From Camelus bactrianus (taxonomy: Eukaryota; Chordata; Mammalia; Artiodactyla; Camelidae), in the NCBI RefSeq assembly GCF_048773025.1, contig NW_027413960.1:1491945-1555944 (forward strand): a DNA stretch of 64,000 nt, in the 5' to 3' direction. Within the stretch, counting starts at the first letter, position 1; each line of letters starts with the position of its first letter. Of this stretch, positions 1 to 12,930 are shown piece after piece. The notes beneath the pieces are model-generated. The model was not told the origin of the DNA. It did no database searches and saw only the letters and a program-made list of their open reading frames with translations. A program made the position numbers and the translations under genes.

Positions 1-1750
1 GAAGTTCCTGCAGTTTTCACTGTAAAACCGAGTTGGAGCTAGTAACTTCCCATATATATGTATGGAGTAGAGTTTGCAACTGAAGAGAATCTTTGTGTTC
101 CCTACAAGCTAGGTGAAGGACGGCTTTCACACACACTTGTCTCTCAGAACTGAGCATGTGGAGAGAAGTTCGTTCATGTAGCACAAAGTGAACGGGTTGT
201 AGGAGAAACTTTAACTCTGGATTCTCAGTCTGTTTCCTAGTGCCGGTTTGAAGTTCCTGCAGTTTTCACTGTAAAACCGAGTTGGAGCTAGTACCTACCC
301 ATATATAAGTTTGGAGTGGAGTTTGCAACTGAAAAGAAACTTTGGGTTCCCAACAATCTACGTGAATGTCGGCTTTCACACACACTTATCTCTCAGAACT
401 GAGCATGTGGAGAGACGTTCGTTCATCTAGCAAAAAGGGAACTGGTTGCAGGAGAAACTTTTACTCAGCATTGTCAGTCTGTTTCCTAGTGCCGGTTTGA
501 AGTTCCTGCAGTTTTCACTGTAAAACCGAGTTGGAGCTAGTAACTCCCCATATATATGTATGGAGTGGAGTTGGCAACTGAAAAGAAACATTGTGTTCCC
601 AAAAAGCTTGGTGAAATATGGCATCATGGACAATTATCTCTTACAACTGAGTTTGTGGAGAGACGTTCGTTCAGGTAGCACAAAGGGAACGGGATGCAGG
701 GTAAACATTTACACTGGATTTTCAGGCTGTTTCATAGTGCCGGTTTTAAGTTCCTGCAGTTTTATTTGTGAAAAAGATTTGGAGCTAGTAAATCCCCATA
801 TATATTTGTGGATTGGAGATTGCATCTTAAATAAACTTTGTGTTAAATAACAAGATAGGTGAAGGACGGCTTTCACACCAAATTATCTCTCAGAAATGTG
901 CATGTGAGAGTCGTTCATTCATCTAGCACAAAGACAATGGGTTGCAGGAGAAAATTTTACTCTAGTTTCTCAGGCTGTTTCCTAGTGCCGGGTTGAAAAT
1001 CCTACACTTTTCACAGTGAAACCTATTTGGAGCTAGAACTTCCCCATATATATGTACGTAGTGGAGTTTGCAACTGAAAAGAATCTTTGTTTTTCCAACA
1101 AGCAATTTGAAGGACTGCTTTCACACACACTTATCTCTCAGAACTGAGCATGTGGAGAGACGTTCGTTTATCTAGCTAAAAGGGAACGGGTTGCATTAGA
1201 ACATTTACTCTGGATTCTCAGGGTTTTTCCTAGTGCCGTTTTGAAGTTCCTGCATTTTTCACTGTAAAACCGATTTGGACCTAGTACCTCCCCAAATAAA
1301 AGTATGGAGTGGAGGTTGCAACGGAAAAGAAACTTTGTGTTCTTTAGAAGCTAGGTGAAGGAAGCTTTCACACACACATGTCTCTCAGAACTGAGCATGT
1401 GGAGAGACGTTCGAACATCTAGCACAAAAGGAACGGGTTGCAGGAGAAACTATTCTCAGGTTTCTCAGCCTGTTTCCTAGTGCCGGTTTGAATTTCCTGC
1501 AGGATTCACTGTAAAACCGAGTTGGAGCTAGTACCTCCAAATTTATATGTATGGGGTGGATTTTGCAACTGAAAGGAAACTTTGTGTTCCCAAAAAGCAA
1601 GTTTAAAAAAGGCTTTCACACATACTTATCTCTCAGAACTGAGCATGTGGAGAGTCTTTTGTTCATCTAGCACAATGGGAACGGGTTGCAGGCGAAACTT
1701 TTACTCTGGTTTCTCAGTCTGTTTCCTAGTGCCGGTTTGAAGTTCCTGCA
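1..1750 (+). repeat. Divergent monomers at the left end
   Basis: About seven monomers carry far more private changes than the rest of the window. The copy at about 747-995 differs from consensus at roughly one base in seven by eye, including an altered CTGTAAAACCGAG block and altered bases around 825-860. Neighbours at about 1000-1600 also have scattered changes, such as a modified AT tract near 1293 and a modified block near 1590-1610. No higher-order partner inside the window was found for them. Array edges are usually older and less homogenised, so this may mark the approach to an array boundary lying left of the window, but a local degenerate island is equally possible. Confidence 0.7.
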
Positions 1751-3710
1751 GTTTTCACTGTAAAACCGAGTTGGAGCTAGTACCTACCCATATATATGTA
1801 TGGACTGGAGTTTGCAACTGAAGAGAAACTTTGTGTTCCCAACAAGCTAGGTGAAGGACGGCTTTCACACACACTTATCTCTCAGAACTGAGCATGTGGA
1901 GAGACGTTCGTTCATCTAGCACAAAGGGAACGGGTAGCATGAGAAACTTTTACTCTGGTTTCTCAGTCTGTTTCCTAGTGCCTGTTTGAAGTTCCTGCAG
2001 TTTTCACTGTAAAACCGTGTTGGAGCTAGTACCTACCCATATATATGTATGGAGTGGAGTTTGCAACTGAAAAGAAACTTTGTGTTCCCAACCAGCTAGG
2101 TGAAGGACGGCTTTCACACACAATTATATTTCAGAAATGAGCATGTGAAGAGACCTTCGTACATCTAGCAAAAAGGGAACTGGTTGCAGGAGAAACATTT
2201 ACTCTGGTTTCTCAGTCTGTTTCCTAGTGCCGGTTTGAAGTTCCTGCAGTTTTCACTATAAAACCGAGTTTTAGCTTGTACCTCCCCATATATATGTAGG
2301 GAGTGGTGTTGGCAACTGAAGAGAAATTTTGTGTTCCCAAAAAGATATGTGAAGGACGGCTTTCACACACACATATCTCTCAGAACTGAGCATTTGGAGA
2401 GACGTTCGTTCATCTAGCACAAAGCGAACGGGTTGCAGGAGAAACTTTTCTATGGTTTCTCAGCCTGTTTCCTATTGCCGGTTAGAAGTTCCTACAGTTT
2501 TCAATGTAAAACCGAGTTGGAGATAGTACCTTCATATATATATGTACGGAGTGGAGTTTGCAACTGAAAAGAAACTTTGTGTTCCCAACAAGCTATGTGA
2601 ATGACGGTTTTAACACACAATTATCTCTCAGAACTTAGCATGTGTAGAGACGTTCGTTCATGTAGCACAAATGGAACAGTTTGCAGGGGAAACTTTTACA
2701 CTGGTTTCTCAGTCTGTTTCCTAGTGCCGGTTAGAATTTCCTGCAGTTTTCACTGTAAAACCGAGTTGGAGCTAGTACCTCCCCATATATATGTATGGAG
2801 TGGAGTTGGCAAATGAAGAGAAACTTTGTGTTCCCAAAAACCTAGTTGAAGGGCGGCTTTCACACACACTTATCTCTCAGAACTGAGCATGTGGAGAGAC
2901 GTTCGTTCATCTAGTACAAAGGGAACAGGTTGCAGGAGAAACTTTTACTCTAGTTTCTCAGTCTGTTTCCTAGTGCCGGTTTGAAGTTCCTGCAGTTTTC
3001 ACTGTAATACTGAGTTGGAGCTAGTACCTCCACATATATATGTATGTAGTCGAGTTTGCAACTGAAGAGAAACTTTGTGTTCCCAACAAGCTAGGTGAAG
3101 GACGGCTTTCACACACACATATCCCTCAGAACTGAGCATGTGGAGAGACGTTCGTTCATCTAGCACAAACGGAACGGGTTGCAGGAAAAACTTTTACTCT
3201 GGTTTCTCAGTTTGTTTCCTAGTGCCGGTTTGAAGTTCCTGCAGTTTTCACTGTAAAACAGAGTTGGAGCTAGTACCTCCCCATATATATGTATGGACTG
3301 GAGTTTGCAACTGAAAAGAAACTTTGTGTTCCCAACAAGCTAAGTGAAGGACGGCTTTCACACACACATATCTCTCAGAATTCTGCATGTGGAGAGACGT
3401 TCGTTCATCTAGCACAAAGGGAACGGGTGGCAGGAGAAATTTTTCTCAGGTTTCTCAGTCTGTTTCCTAGTGCCGGTTTGAAGTTCCTGCAGGTTTCACT
3501 GTAAAACCGAGTTGGAGCTAGTACCTCCCCATATATATGTATGGAGTGGAGTTTGCAACTGAAGAGAAACTTTGTGTTCCCCACAAGCTAGTTGAAGGAC
3601 GGCTTTCACACACACATATCTCTCAGAACTGAGCATGTGGAGATACGTTCGTTTATCTAGCACAAAGGGAACGAGTTGCAGTGGAAACTTTTACTCTGGT
3701 TTCTCAGTCT
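1750..3710 (+). repeat. Ordinary satellite monomers before the first HOR block
   Basis: Eight monomers with moderate variation. The stretch at about 2260-2800 matches about 6240-6780 at an offset of 3978 bp (16 monomers). Both carry a variant with ataaaaccgagttttagctt, followed by a monomer with gaacttagcatgtgtagaga, but with more mismatches than later duplicates show. This looks like an older copy of part of the neighbouring block. No other element is present. Confidence 0.75.
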
Positions 3711-6700
3711 GTTTCCTAGTGCCGGTTTGAAGTTCCTGCAGTTTTCACTGTAAACCCCAGTTGGAGCTAGTACCTTCCCATATATATGTACGGAGTGGAG
3801 CTTTCAACTGAAAAGAAACTTTGTGTTCCCAATAAGCTAGTTGAAGGACGGCTTTCACACACACATATCTCTCAGAACTAAGCATGTGGAGAGACGTTCG
3901 TTCAACTAGCACAAAGGGAACGGGTGGCAGGAGAAACTTTTACTCTGGTTTCTCAGTCTGTTTCCTAGTGCCGGTTTGAAGTTCCTGCAGTTTTCACTGT
4001 AAAACCCAGTTGGAGCTAGTACCTTCCCATATATATGTACGGAGTGGAGTTTTCAACTGAAAAGAAACTTTGTGTTCCCAATAAGCTAGTAGAAGGACGG
4101 CTTTCACACACACATATCTCTCAGAACTGAGCATGTGGAGAGACGTTCGTTCATCTAGCACAAAGGGAACGGGTGGCAGGAGAAACTTTTACTCTGCTTT
4201 CTCAGTCTGTTTCCTATTGCCGGTTTGAAGTTCCTGCAGTTTTCAATGTAAAACCGATTTGGAGCTAGTACCTCCCCATATATATGTATGGAGTGGAGTT
4301 TGCAACTGAAGAGAAACTTTGTGTTCCCCACAAGCTAGGTGAATGACGGCTTTCACACACACTTATCTCTCAGAACTGAGCATGTGGAGAGACGTTCGTT
4401 CATCTAGCACAAATGGAACGAGTTGCAGTGGAAACTTTTACTCTGGTTTCTCAGTCTGTTTCCTAGTGCCGGTTTGAAGTTCCTGCAGTTTTCACTGTAA
4501 AACCGATTTAGAGCTAGTAACTACCCATATATATGTATGGAGTGGAGTTGGCAACTGAAGAGAAACTTTGTGTTTCCAACAAGCAAGGTGAAGTACGGCT
4601 TTCACACACACTTATCTCTCAGAACTGAGCATTTGGAGAGACGTTCGTTCATCTAACACAAAGCGAACGGGTTGCAGGAGAAACTTTTCTATGGTTTCTC
4701 AGCCTGTTTCCTAGTGCCGGTTAGAAGTTCCTACAGTTTTCACTGTAAAACCGAGTTGGAGATAGTACCTCCATATATATATGTACGGAGTGGAGTTTGC
4801 AACTTAAAAGAAACTTTGTGTTCCCAACAAGCTAGGTGAAGGACGGCTTTCACACACACTTATCTCTCAGAACTTAGCATGTGGAGAGAAGTTCGTTCAT
4901 GTAGCACAAAGGGAACAGTTTGCAGGGGAAATTTTACACTGGTTTCTCAGTCTGTTTCCTAGTGCCGGTATGAAGTTCCTGCAGTTTTCACTGTAAAAAC
5001 GAGTTGGAGCTAGTACCTCCCCATATATATGTATGGAGTGGGGTTTGCAACTGAAGAGAAACTTTCTGTTCCCAACAACCTAGTTGAAGGGCGGCTTTCA
5101 CACACACTTATGTCTCAGAACTGAGCATGAGGAGAGACGTTCGTTCATGTAGCACAAAGGGAACAGGTTGCAGGAGAAACTTTTACTCTAGTTTCTCAGT
5201 CTGTTTCCTAGAGCCGGTTTGAAGTTCCTGCAGTTTTCACTGTAATACCGAGTTGGAGCTAGTACCTCCCCATATATATGTATATAGTGGAGTTGGCATC
5301 TGAAGGGAAACTTTGTGTTCCCAACAAGCTAGGTGAAGGACGGCTTTCACACACAATTATCTCTCAGAACTGAGCATGTGGAGAGAGGTTCGTTCATCTA
5401 GCAAAAAGGGAACGGGTTGCAGGAGAAACTTTTACTCTGGTTTCTCAGTGTGTTTCCTAGTGCCGGTTTGAAGTTCCTGCAGTTTTCACTGTAAAACCGA
5501 GTTGGAGCTAGTACCTCCCCATATATATGTATGGAGTGGAGTTTGCAACTGAAAAGAAACTTTGTGTTCCTAACAAGCTAGTTGAAGGACGGCTTTCACA
5601 CACACATAACTCTCAGAACTGAGCATGTGAAGAGACGTTCGTTGATCTAGCACAAAGGGAAAGGGTGGCAGGAGAAATTTTTCTCAGGTTTCTCAGTCTG
5701 TTTCCTAGTACCGGTTTGAAGTTCCTGCAGGTTTCACTGTAAAACCTAGTTGGAGCTAGTACTTCCCCATATTTATGTATGGAGTGGAGTTTGCAACTGA
5801 AGAGAAACTTTGTGTTCCCAACAATCTAGGTGAAGGACGGATTTCACACACACTTATCACTCAGAACTCAGCATGTGAAGAGACGTTCGTTCATCTAGCA
5901 CTAAGGGAACGGGTTGCAGGAGAAACTTTTACTCTGCTTTCTCAGTCTGTTTCCTAGTGCCGGTTTGAAGTTCCTGCAGTTTTCACTGTAAAACCGAGTT
6001 GGAGCTAGTACCTACCCATATATATGTATGGAGTGGAGTTTGCAACTGAAAAGAAACTTTGTGTTCCCAACAACCTAGTTGAAGTACGGCTTTCACACAC
6101 ACTTGTCTCTCAGAACTGAGCATGTGAAGAGACCTTCGTTCATCTAGCAAAAAAGGAACTGGTTGCAGGAGAAACTTTTACTCGGGTTTCTCAGTCTGTT
6201 TCCTAGTGCCGGTTTGAAGTTCCTGCCGTTTTCACTATAAAACCGAGTTTTAGCTTGTACCTCCCCATATATATGTATGGAGTGGAGTTGGCAACTGAAG
6301 AGTAACTTTTTGTTCCCAAAAATCTATGTGAAGGACGGCTTTCACACACACATGTCTCTCAGAACTGAGCATGTGGAGAGACGTTCGTTCATCTAGCACA
6401 AAGGGAACAGGTTGCAGGAGAAATTTTCTATGGTTTCTCAGTCTGTTTCCTAGTGCCTGTTTGAAGTTCCTACAGTTTTCACTGTAAAACTGAGTTGGAG
6501 CTAGTACCTTCCCATATATATTTACGGAGTGGTGTTTGCAACTGAAAAGAAACTTTGTGTTCCCAACAAGCTAGTTGAATGACGGTTTTCACACACAATT
6601 ATCGCGCAGAACTTAGCATGTGTAGAGACGTTCGTTCATGTAGCACAAAGGGAACAGTTTGCAGGGAAACTTTTACACTGGTTTCTTAGTCTGTTTCCTA

Positions 6701-7435
6701 GTGCCGGTTAGAATTTCCTGCAGTTTTCACTGTAAAACCGAGTTGGAGCTAGTACCTCCCCATATATATGTATAGAGTGGTGTTTGCAACTGAAGAGAAA
6801 CTTTGTGTTCCCAACAAGCTAGGTGAAGTGCGGTTTTCATACACACTTATTTCTCAGAACTGAGCATGTGGAGAGACGTTCGTTCATCTAGCACAAAAGG
6901 AACGGGTTGCAGGAGAAACTTTTACTCTAGTTTATCAGTCTGTTCCTAGTGCCGGTTTGAAATTCCTGCAGGTTTCACTGTAAAACCGATTTGGAGCTAG
7001 GAACTCCCCATATATATGTATGGAGTGGAGTTTGCAACTGAAGAGAAACTTTGTGTTCCCAAAAAGCTAGCTGAAGGGCGGCTTTCATACACACTTATCT
7101 CTCAGAACTGAGCATGTGGAGAGACGTTCGTTCAACTAGCACAAAGGGAACGGGTTGCAAGAGAAACTTTTACTCTGGATTCTCAATCTGTTTCCTAGTG
7201 CCGGTTTGAAGTTCCTGCAGTTTTCACTGTAAAACCGAGTTGGAGCTAGTACCTCCCCATATATATCTATGGACTGGAGTTTGCAACTGAAGAGAAAATT
7301 TGTGTTCCCAACAAGCTATGTAAAGGACGGCTTTCACACACACTTATCTCTCAGAACTGAGCATGTGGAGAGAGGTTCGTTCATCTAGCACAAAGGGAAC
7401 GGTTTGCAGGAGAAACTTTTACTCTGGTTTCTCAG
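3710..7435 (+). repeat. Higher-order unit A, copy 1 (15 monomers, about 3.73 kb)
   Basis: Diagnostic variants here recur 3727-3728 bp downstream. The rare gtaaaccccagttgg is at 3749 and 7477. The next monomer has gtaaaacccagttgg and gtacggagtggagttttcaac in both copies. The variant pair accgatttagagc and caagcaaggtgaag recurs at about 4501-4590 and 8229-8320. Left of about 3.71 kb the matching stops, and copy 2 begins where copy 1 ends, so this is a direct tandem duplication of a 15-monomer block. Confidence 0.88.
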
Positions 7436-10400
7436 TCTGTTTCCTAGTGCCGGTTTGAAGTTCCTGCAGTTTTCACTGTAAACCCCAGTTGGAGCTAGTA
7501 CCTTCCCATATATATGTACGGAGTGGAGCTTTCAACTGAAAAGAAACTTTGTGTTCCCAATAAGCTAGTTGAAGAACGGCTTTCACACACACATATCTCT
7601 CAGAACTGAGCATGTGGAGAGACGTTCGTTCATCTAGCACAAAGGGAACGGGTGGCAGGAGAAACTTTTACTCTGGTTTCTCAGTCTGTTTCCTAGTGCC
7701 GGTTTGAAGTTCCTGCAGTTTTCACTGTAAAACCCAGTTGGAGCTAGTACCTTCCCATATATATGTACGGAGTGGAGTTTTCAACTGAAAAGAAACTTTG
7801 TGTTCCCAATAAGCTAGTAGAAGGACGGCTTTCACACACACATATCTCTCAGAACTGAGCATGTGGAGAGACGTTCGTTCATCTAGCACAAAGGGAACGG
7901 GTGGCAGGAGAAACTTTTACTCTGCTTTCTCAGTCTGTTTCCTATTGCCGGTTTGAAGTTCCTGCAGTTTTCAATGTAAAACCGAGTTGGAGCTAGTACC
8001 TGCCCATATATATGTATGGAGTGGAGTTTGCAACTGAAGAGAAACTTTGTGTTCCCCACAAGCTAGGTGAATGACGGCTATCACACACACTTATCTCTCA
8101 GAACTGAGCATGTGGAGAGACGTTCGTTCATCTAGCACAAAGGGAACCAGTTGCAGTGGAAACTTTTACTCTGGTTTCTCAGTCTGTTTCCTAGTGCCGG
8201 TTTGAAGTTCCTGCAGTTTTCACTGTAAAACCGATTTAGAGCTAGTAACTACCCATATATATGTATGGAGTGGAGTTGGCAACTGAAGAGAAACTTTGTG
8301 TTTCCAACAAGCAAGGTGAAGTACGGCTTTCACACACACTTATCTCTCAGAACTGAGCATTTGGAGAGACGTTCGTTCATCTAACACAAAGCGAACGGGT
8401 TGCAGGAGAAACTTTTCTATGGTTTCTCAGCCTGTTTCCTAGTGCCGGTTAGAAGTTCCTACAGTTTTCACTGTAAAACCGAGTTGGAGATAGTACCTCC
8501 ATATATATATGTACGGAGTGGAGTTTGCAACTTAAAAGAAACTTTGTGTTCCCAACAAGCTAGGTGAAGGACGGCTTTCACACACACTTATCTCTCAGAA
8601 CTTAGCATGTGGAGAGACGTTCGTTCATGTAGCACAAAGGGAACAGTTTGCAGGGGAAATTTTACACTGGTTTCTCAGTCTGTTTCCTAGTGCCGGTATG
8701 AAGTTCCTGCAGTTTTCACTGTAAAACCGAGTTGGAGCTAGTACCTCCCCATATATATGTATGGAGTGGGGTTTGCAACTGAAGAGAAACTTTCTGTTCC
8801 CAACAACCTAGTTGAAGGGCGGCTTTCACACACACTTATGTCTCAGAACTGAGCATGTGGAGAGACGTTCGTTCATGTAGCACAAAGGGAACAGGTTGCA
8901 GGAGAAACTTTTACTCTATTTTCTCAGTCTGTTTCCTAGAGCCGGTTTGAAGTTCATGCAGTTTTTACTGTAATACCGAGTTGGAGCTAGTACCTCCCCA
9001 TATATATGTATATAGTGGAGTTGGCATCTGAAGGGAAACTTTGTGTTCCCAACAAGCTAGGTGAAGGACTTCTTCACACACAATTATCTCTCAGAACTGA
9101 GCATGTGGAGAGAGGTTCGTTCATCTAGCAAAAAGGGAACGGGTTGCAGGAGAAACTTTTACTCTGGTTTCTCAGTCTGTTTCCTAGTGCCGGTTTGAGG
9201 TTCCTGCAGTTTTCACTGTAAAACCGAGTTGGAGCTAGTACCTCCCCATATATATGTATGGAGTGGGGTTTGCAACTGAAAAGAAACTTTGTGTTCCTAA
9301 CAAGCTAGTTGAAGGACGGCTTTCACACACACATAACTCTCAGAACTGAGCATGTGAAGAGACGTTCGTTGATCTAGCACAAAGGGAAAGGGTGGCAGGA
9401 GAAATTTTTCTCAGGTTTCTCAGTCTGTTTCCTAGTACCGGTTTGAAGTTCCTGCAGGTTTCACTGTAAAACCGAGTTGGAGCTAGTACTTCCCCATATT
9501 TATGTATGGAGTGGAGTTTGCAACTGAAGAGAAACTTTGTGTTCCCAACAATCTAGGTGAAGGACGGATTTCACACACACTTATCACTCAGAACTCAGCA
9601 TGTGAAGAGACTTTCGTTCATCTAGCACTAAGGGAACGGGTTGCAGGAGAAACTTTTACTCTGCTTTCTCAGTCTGTTTCCTACTGCCGGTTTGAAGTTC
9701 CTGCAGTTTTCACTGTAAAACCGAGTTGGAGCTAGTACCTACCCATATAAATGTATGGAGTGGAGTTGGCAACTGAAGAGAAACTTTGTGTTCCCAACAA
9801 GCTAGGTGAAGTACGGTTTTCACACACACTTATCTCTCAGAACTGAGCATGTGGAGAGACGTTCGTTCATCTAGCTCAAAGGGAACGGGTTGCAGGAGAA
9901 ACTTTTACTCTGGTTTCTCAGTCTGTTTCCTAGTGCCTGTTTGAAGTTCTTGCAGTTTTCACTGTAAAACCGAGTTGGAGCTAGTACCTCCCCATATATA
10001 TGTATGGAGTGGAGTTTGCAACTGAAAAGAAACTTTGTGTTCCCAACAACCTAGGTGAATTACGGCTTTCACACACACTTGTCTCTCAGAACTGAGCATG
10101 TGAAGAGACCTTCGTTCATCTAGCAAAAAGGGAACTGGTTGCAGGAGAAACTTTTACTCTGGTTTCTCAGTCTGTTTCCTAGTGCCGGTTTGAAGTTCCT
10201 GCCGTTTTCACTATAAAACCGAGTTTTAGCTTGTACCTCCCCATATATATGTATGGAGTGGAGTTGGCAACTGAAGAGTAACTTTTCGTTCCCAAAAATC
10301 TATGTGAAGGACGGCTTTCACACACACATGTCTCTCAGAACTGAGCATGTGGAGAGACGTTCGTTCATCTAGCACAAAGGGAACAGGTTGCAGGAGAAAT

Positions 10401-11410
10401 TTTCTATGGTTTCTCAGTCTGTTTCCTAGTGCCTGTTTGAAGTTCCTACAGTTTTCACTGTAAAACTGAGTTGGAGCTAGTACCTTCCCATATATATTTA
10501 CGGAGTGGTGTTTGCAACTGAAAAGAAACTTTGTGTTCCCAACAAGCTAGTTGAATGACGGTTTTCACACACAATTATCGCTCAGAACTTAGCATGTGTA
10601 GAGACGTTCGTTCATGTAGCACAAAGGGAACAGTTTGCAGGGAAACTTTTACACTGGTTTCTTAGTCTGTTTCCTAGTGCCGGTTAGAATTTCCTGCAGT
10701 TTTCACTGTAAAACCGAGTTGGAGCTAGTACCTCCCCATATATATGTATAGAGTGGTATTTGCAACTGAAGAGAAACTTTGTGTTCCCAACAAGCTAGGT
10801 GAAGTGAGGTTTTCATACACACTTATTTCTCAGAACTGAGCATGTGGAGAGACGTTCGTTCATCTAGCACAAAAGGAACGGGTTGCAGGAGAAAATTTTA
10901 CTCTAGTTTATCAGTCTGTTCCTAGTGCCGGTTTGAAGTTCCTGCAGGTTTCACTGTAAAACCGATTTGGAGCTAGGAACTCCCCATATATATGTATGGA
11001 GTGGAGTTTGCAACTGAAGAGAAACTTTGTGTTCCCAAAAAGCTAGCTGAAGGGCGGCTTTCATACACACTTATCTCTCAGAACTGAGCATGTGGAGAGA
11101 CGTTCGTTCAACTAGCACAAAGGGAACGGGTTGCAAGAGAAACTTTTACTCTGGATTCTCAATCTGTTTCCTAGTGCCGGTTTGAAGTTCCTGCAGTTTT
11201 CACTGTAAAACCGAGTTGGAGCTAGTACCTCCCCATATATATCTATGGACTGGAGTTTGCAACTGAAGAGAAAATTTGTGTTCCCAACAAGCTATGTAAA
11301 AGACGGCTTTCACACACACTTATCTCTCAGAACTGAGCATGTGGAGAGAGGTTCGTTCATCTAGCACAAAGGGAACGGTTTGCAGGAGAAACTTTTACTC
11401 TGCTTTCTCA
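7436..11410 (+). repeat. Higher-order unit A, copy 2 (16 monomers)
   Basis: This copy follows copy 1 directly and matches it at offset 3727-3728 up to about 9.73 kb and at offset 3976 after about 9.98 kb. The change equals one extra monomer at about 9.73-9.98 kb, which carries cccatataaatg and gtgaagtacggttttcac. Markers after the insertion include gaagagtaactttt (6286 and 10262), the variant pair at 6600 and 10576 (aattatcg), and atatatctatggactgg near the end of both copies (about 7260 and 11236). Confidence 0.87.
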
Positions 11411-12930
11411 GTCTGTTTCCTAGTGCCGGTTTGAAGTTCCTGCAGTTTTCACTGTAAAACCGAGTTGGAGCTAGTACCTACCCATATAAATGTATGGAGT
11501 GGAGTTGGCAACTGAAGAGAAACTTTGTGTTCCCAACAAGCTAGGTGAAGTACGGTTTTCACACACACTTATCTCTCAGAACTGAGCATGTGGAGAGACG
11601 TTCGTTCATCTAGCTCAAAGGGAACGGGTTGCAGGAGAAACTTTTACTCTGGTTTCTCAGTCTGTTTCCTAGTGCCTGTTTGAAGTTCTTGCAGTTTTCA
11701 CTGTAAAACCGAGTTGGAGCTAGTACCTCCCCATATATATGTATGGAGTGGAGTTTGCAACTGAAAAGAAACTTTGTGTTCCCAACAACCTAGGTGAAGT
11801 ACGGCTTTCACACACACTTGTCTCTCAGAACTGAGCATGTGAAGAGACCTTCGTTCATCTAGCACAAAGGGAACAGGTTGCAGGAGAAATTTTCTATGGT
11901 TTCTCAGTCTGTTTCCTAGTGCCTGTTTGAAGTTCCTACAGTTTTCACTGTAAAACTGAGTTGGAGCTAGTACCTTCCCAAATATATTTACGGAGTGGTG
12001 TTTGCAACTGAAAAGAAACTTTGTGTTCCCAACAAGCTAGTTGAATGACGGTTTTCACACACAATTATCGCTCAGAATTTAGCATGTGTAGAGACGTTCG
12101 TTCATGTAGCACAAAGGGTACAGTTTGCAGGGAAACTTTTACACTGGTTTCTTAGTCTGTTTCCTAGTGCCGGTTAGAATTTCCTGCAGTTTTCACTGTA
12201 AAACCGAGTTGGAGCTAGTACCTCCCCATATATATGTATAGAGTGGTGTTTGCAACTGAAGAGAAACTTTGTGTTCCCAACAAGCTAGGTGAAGTGCGGT
12301 TTTCATACACACATATTTCTCAGAACTGAGCATGTGGAGAGACGTTCGTTCATCTAGCACAAAAGGAACGGGTTGCAGGAGAAAATTTTACTCTAGTTTA
12401 TCAGTCTGTTCCTAGTGCCGGTTTGAAGTTCCTGCAGGTTTCACTGTAAAACCGATTTGGAGCTAGGAACACCCCATATATATGTATGGAGTGGAGTTTG
12501 CAACTGAAGAGAAACTTTCTGTTCCCAAAAAGCTAGCTGAAGGGCGGCTTTCATACACACTTATCTCTCAGAACTGAGCATGTGGAGAGACGTTCGTTCA
12601 ACTAGCACAAAGGGAACGGGTTGCAAGAGAAACTTTTACTCTGGATTCTCAATCTGTTTCCTAGTGCCGGTTTGAAGTTCCTGCAGTTTTCACTGTAAAA
12701 CCGAGTTGGAGCTAGTACCTCCCCATATATATCTATGGACAGGAGTTTGCAACTGAAGAGAAAATTTGTGTTCCCAACAAGCTATGTAAAGGACGGCTTT
12801 CACACACACTTATCTCTCAGAACTGAGCATGTGGAGAGAGGTTCGTTCATCTAGCACAAAGGGAACGGTTTGCAGGAGAAACTTTTACTCTGCTTTCTCA
12901 GTCTGTTTCCTAGTGCCGGTTTGAAGTTCC
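11411..12930 (+). repeat. Nested partial third copy of unit A (6 monomers)
   Basis: The right part of copy 2, starting at the extra monomer (about 9.67 kb), is repeated immediately after it. The offset is 1739 bp (7 monomers: cccatataaatg at 9742 and 11481) and then about 1490 bp (6 monomers: aattatcg at about 10573 and 12063). The monomer with the ataaaaccgagttttagctt variant near 10.21 kb is missing from this copy; the join falls around 11.86 kb. Matching ends at about 12.93 kb. Confidence 0.85.

Noticed and set aside
46-64. AT tract (tatatatg) after a C-run as a TATA-box promoter in each monomer
   Set aside because: It recurs in every monomer with frequent changes in length and sequence, and no transcript or gene follows. 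Satellite transcription is possible but cannot be supported from the sequence alone.
128-140. CA microsatellite (cacacac) in each monomer
   Set aside because: Only four to five CA units long and nearly constant between monomers; it is part of the satellite and not an independent microsatellite.
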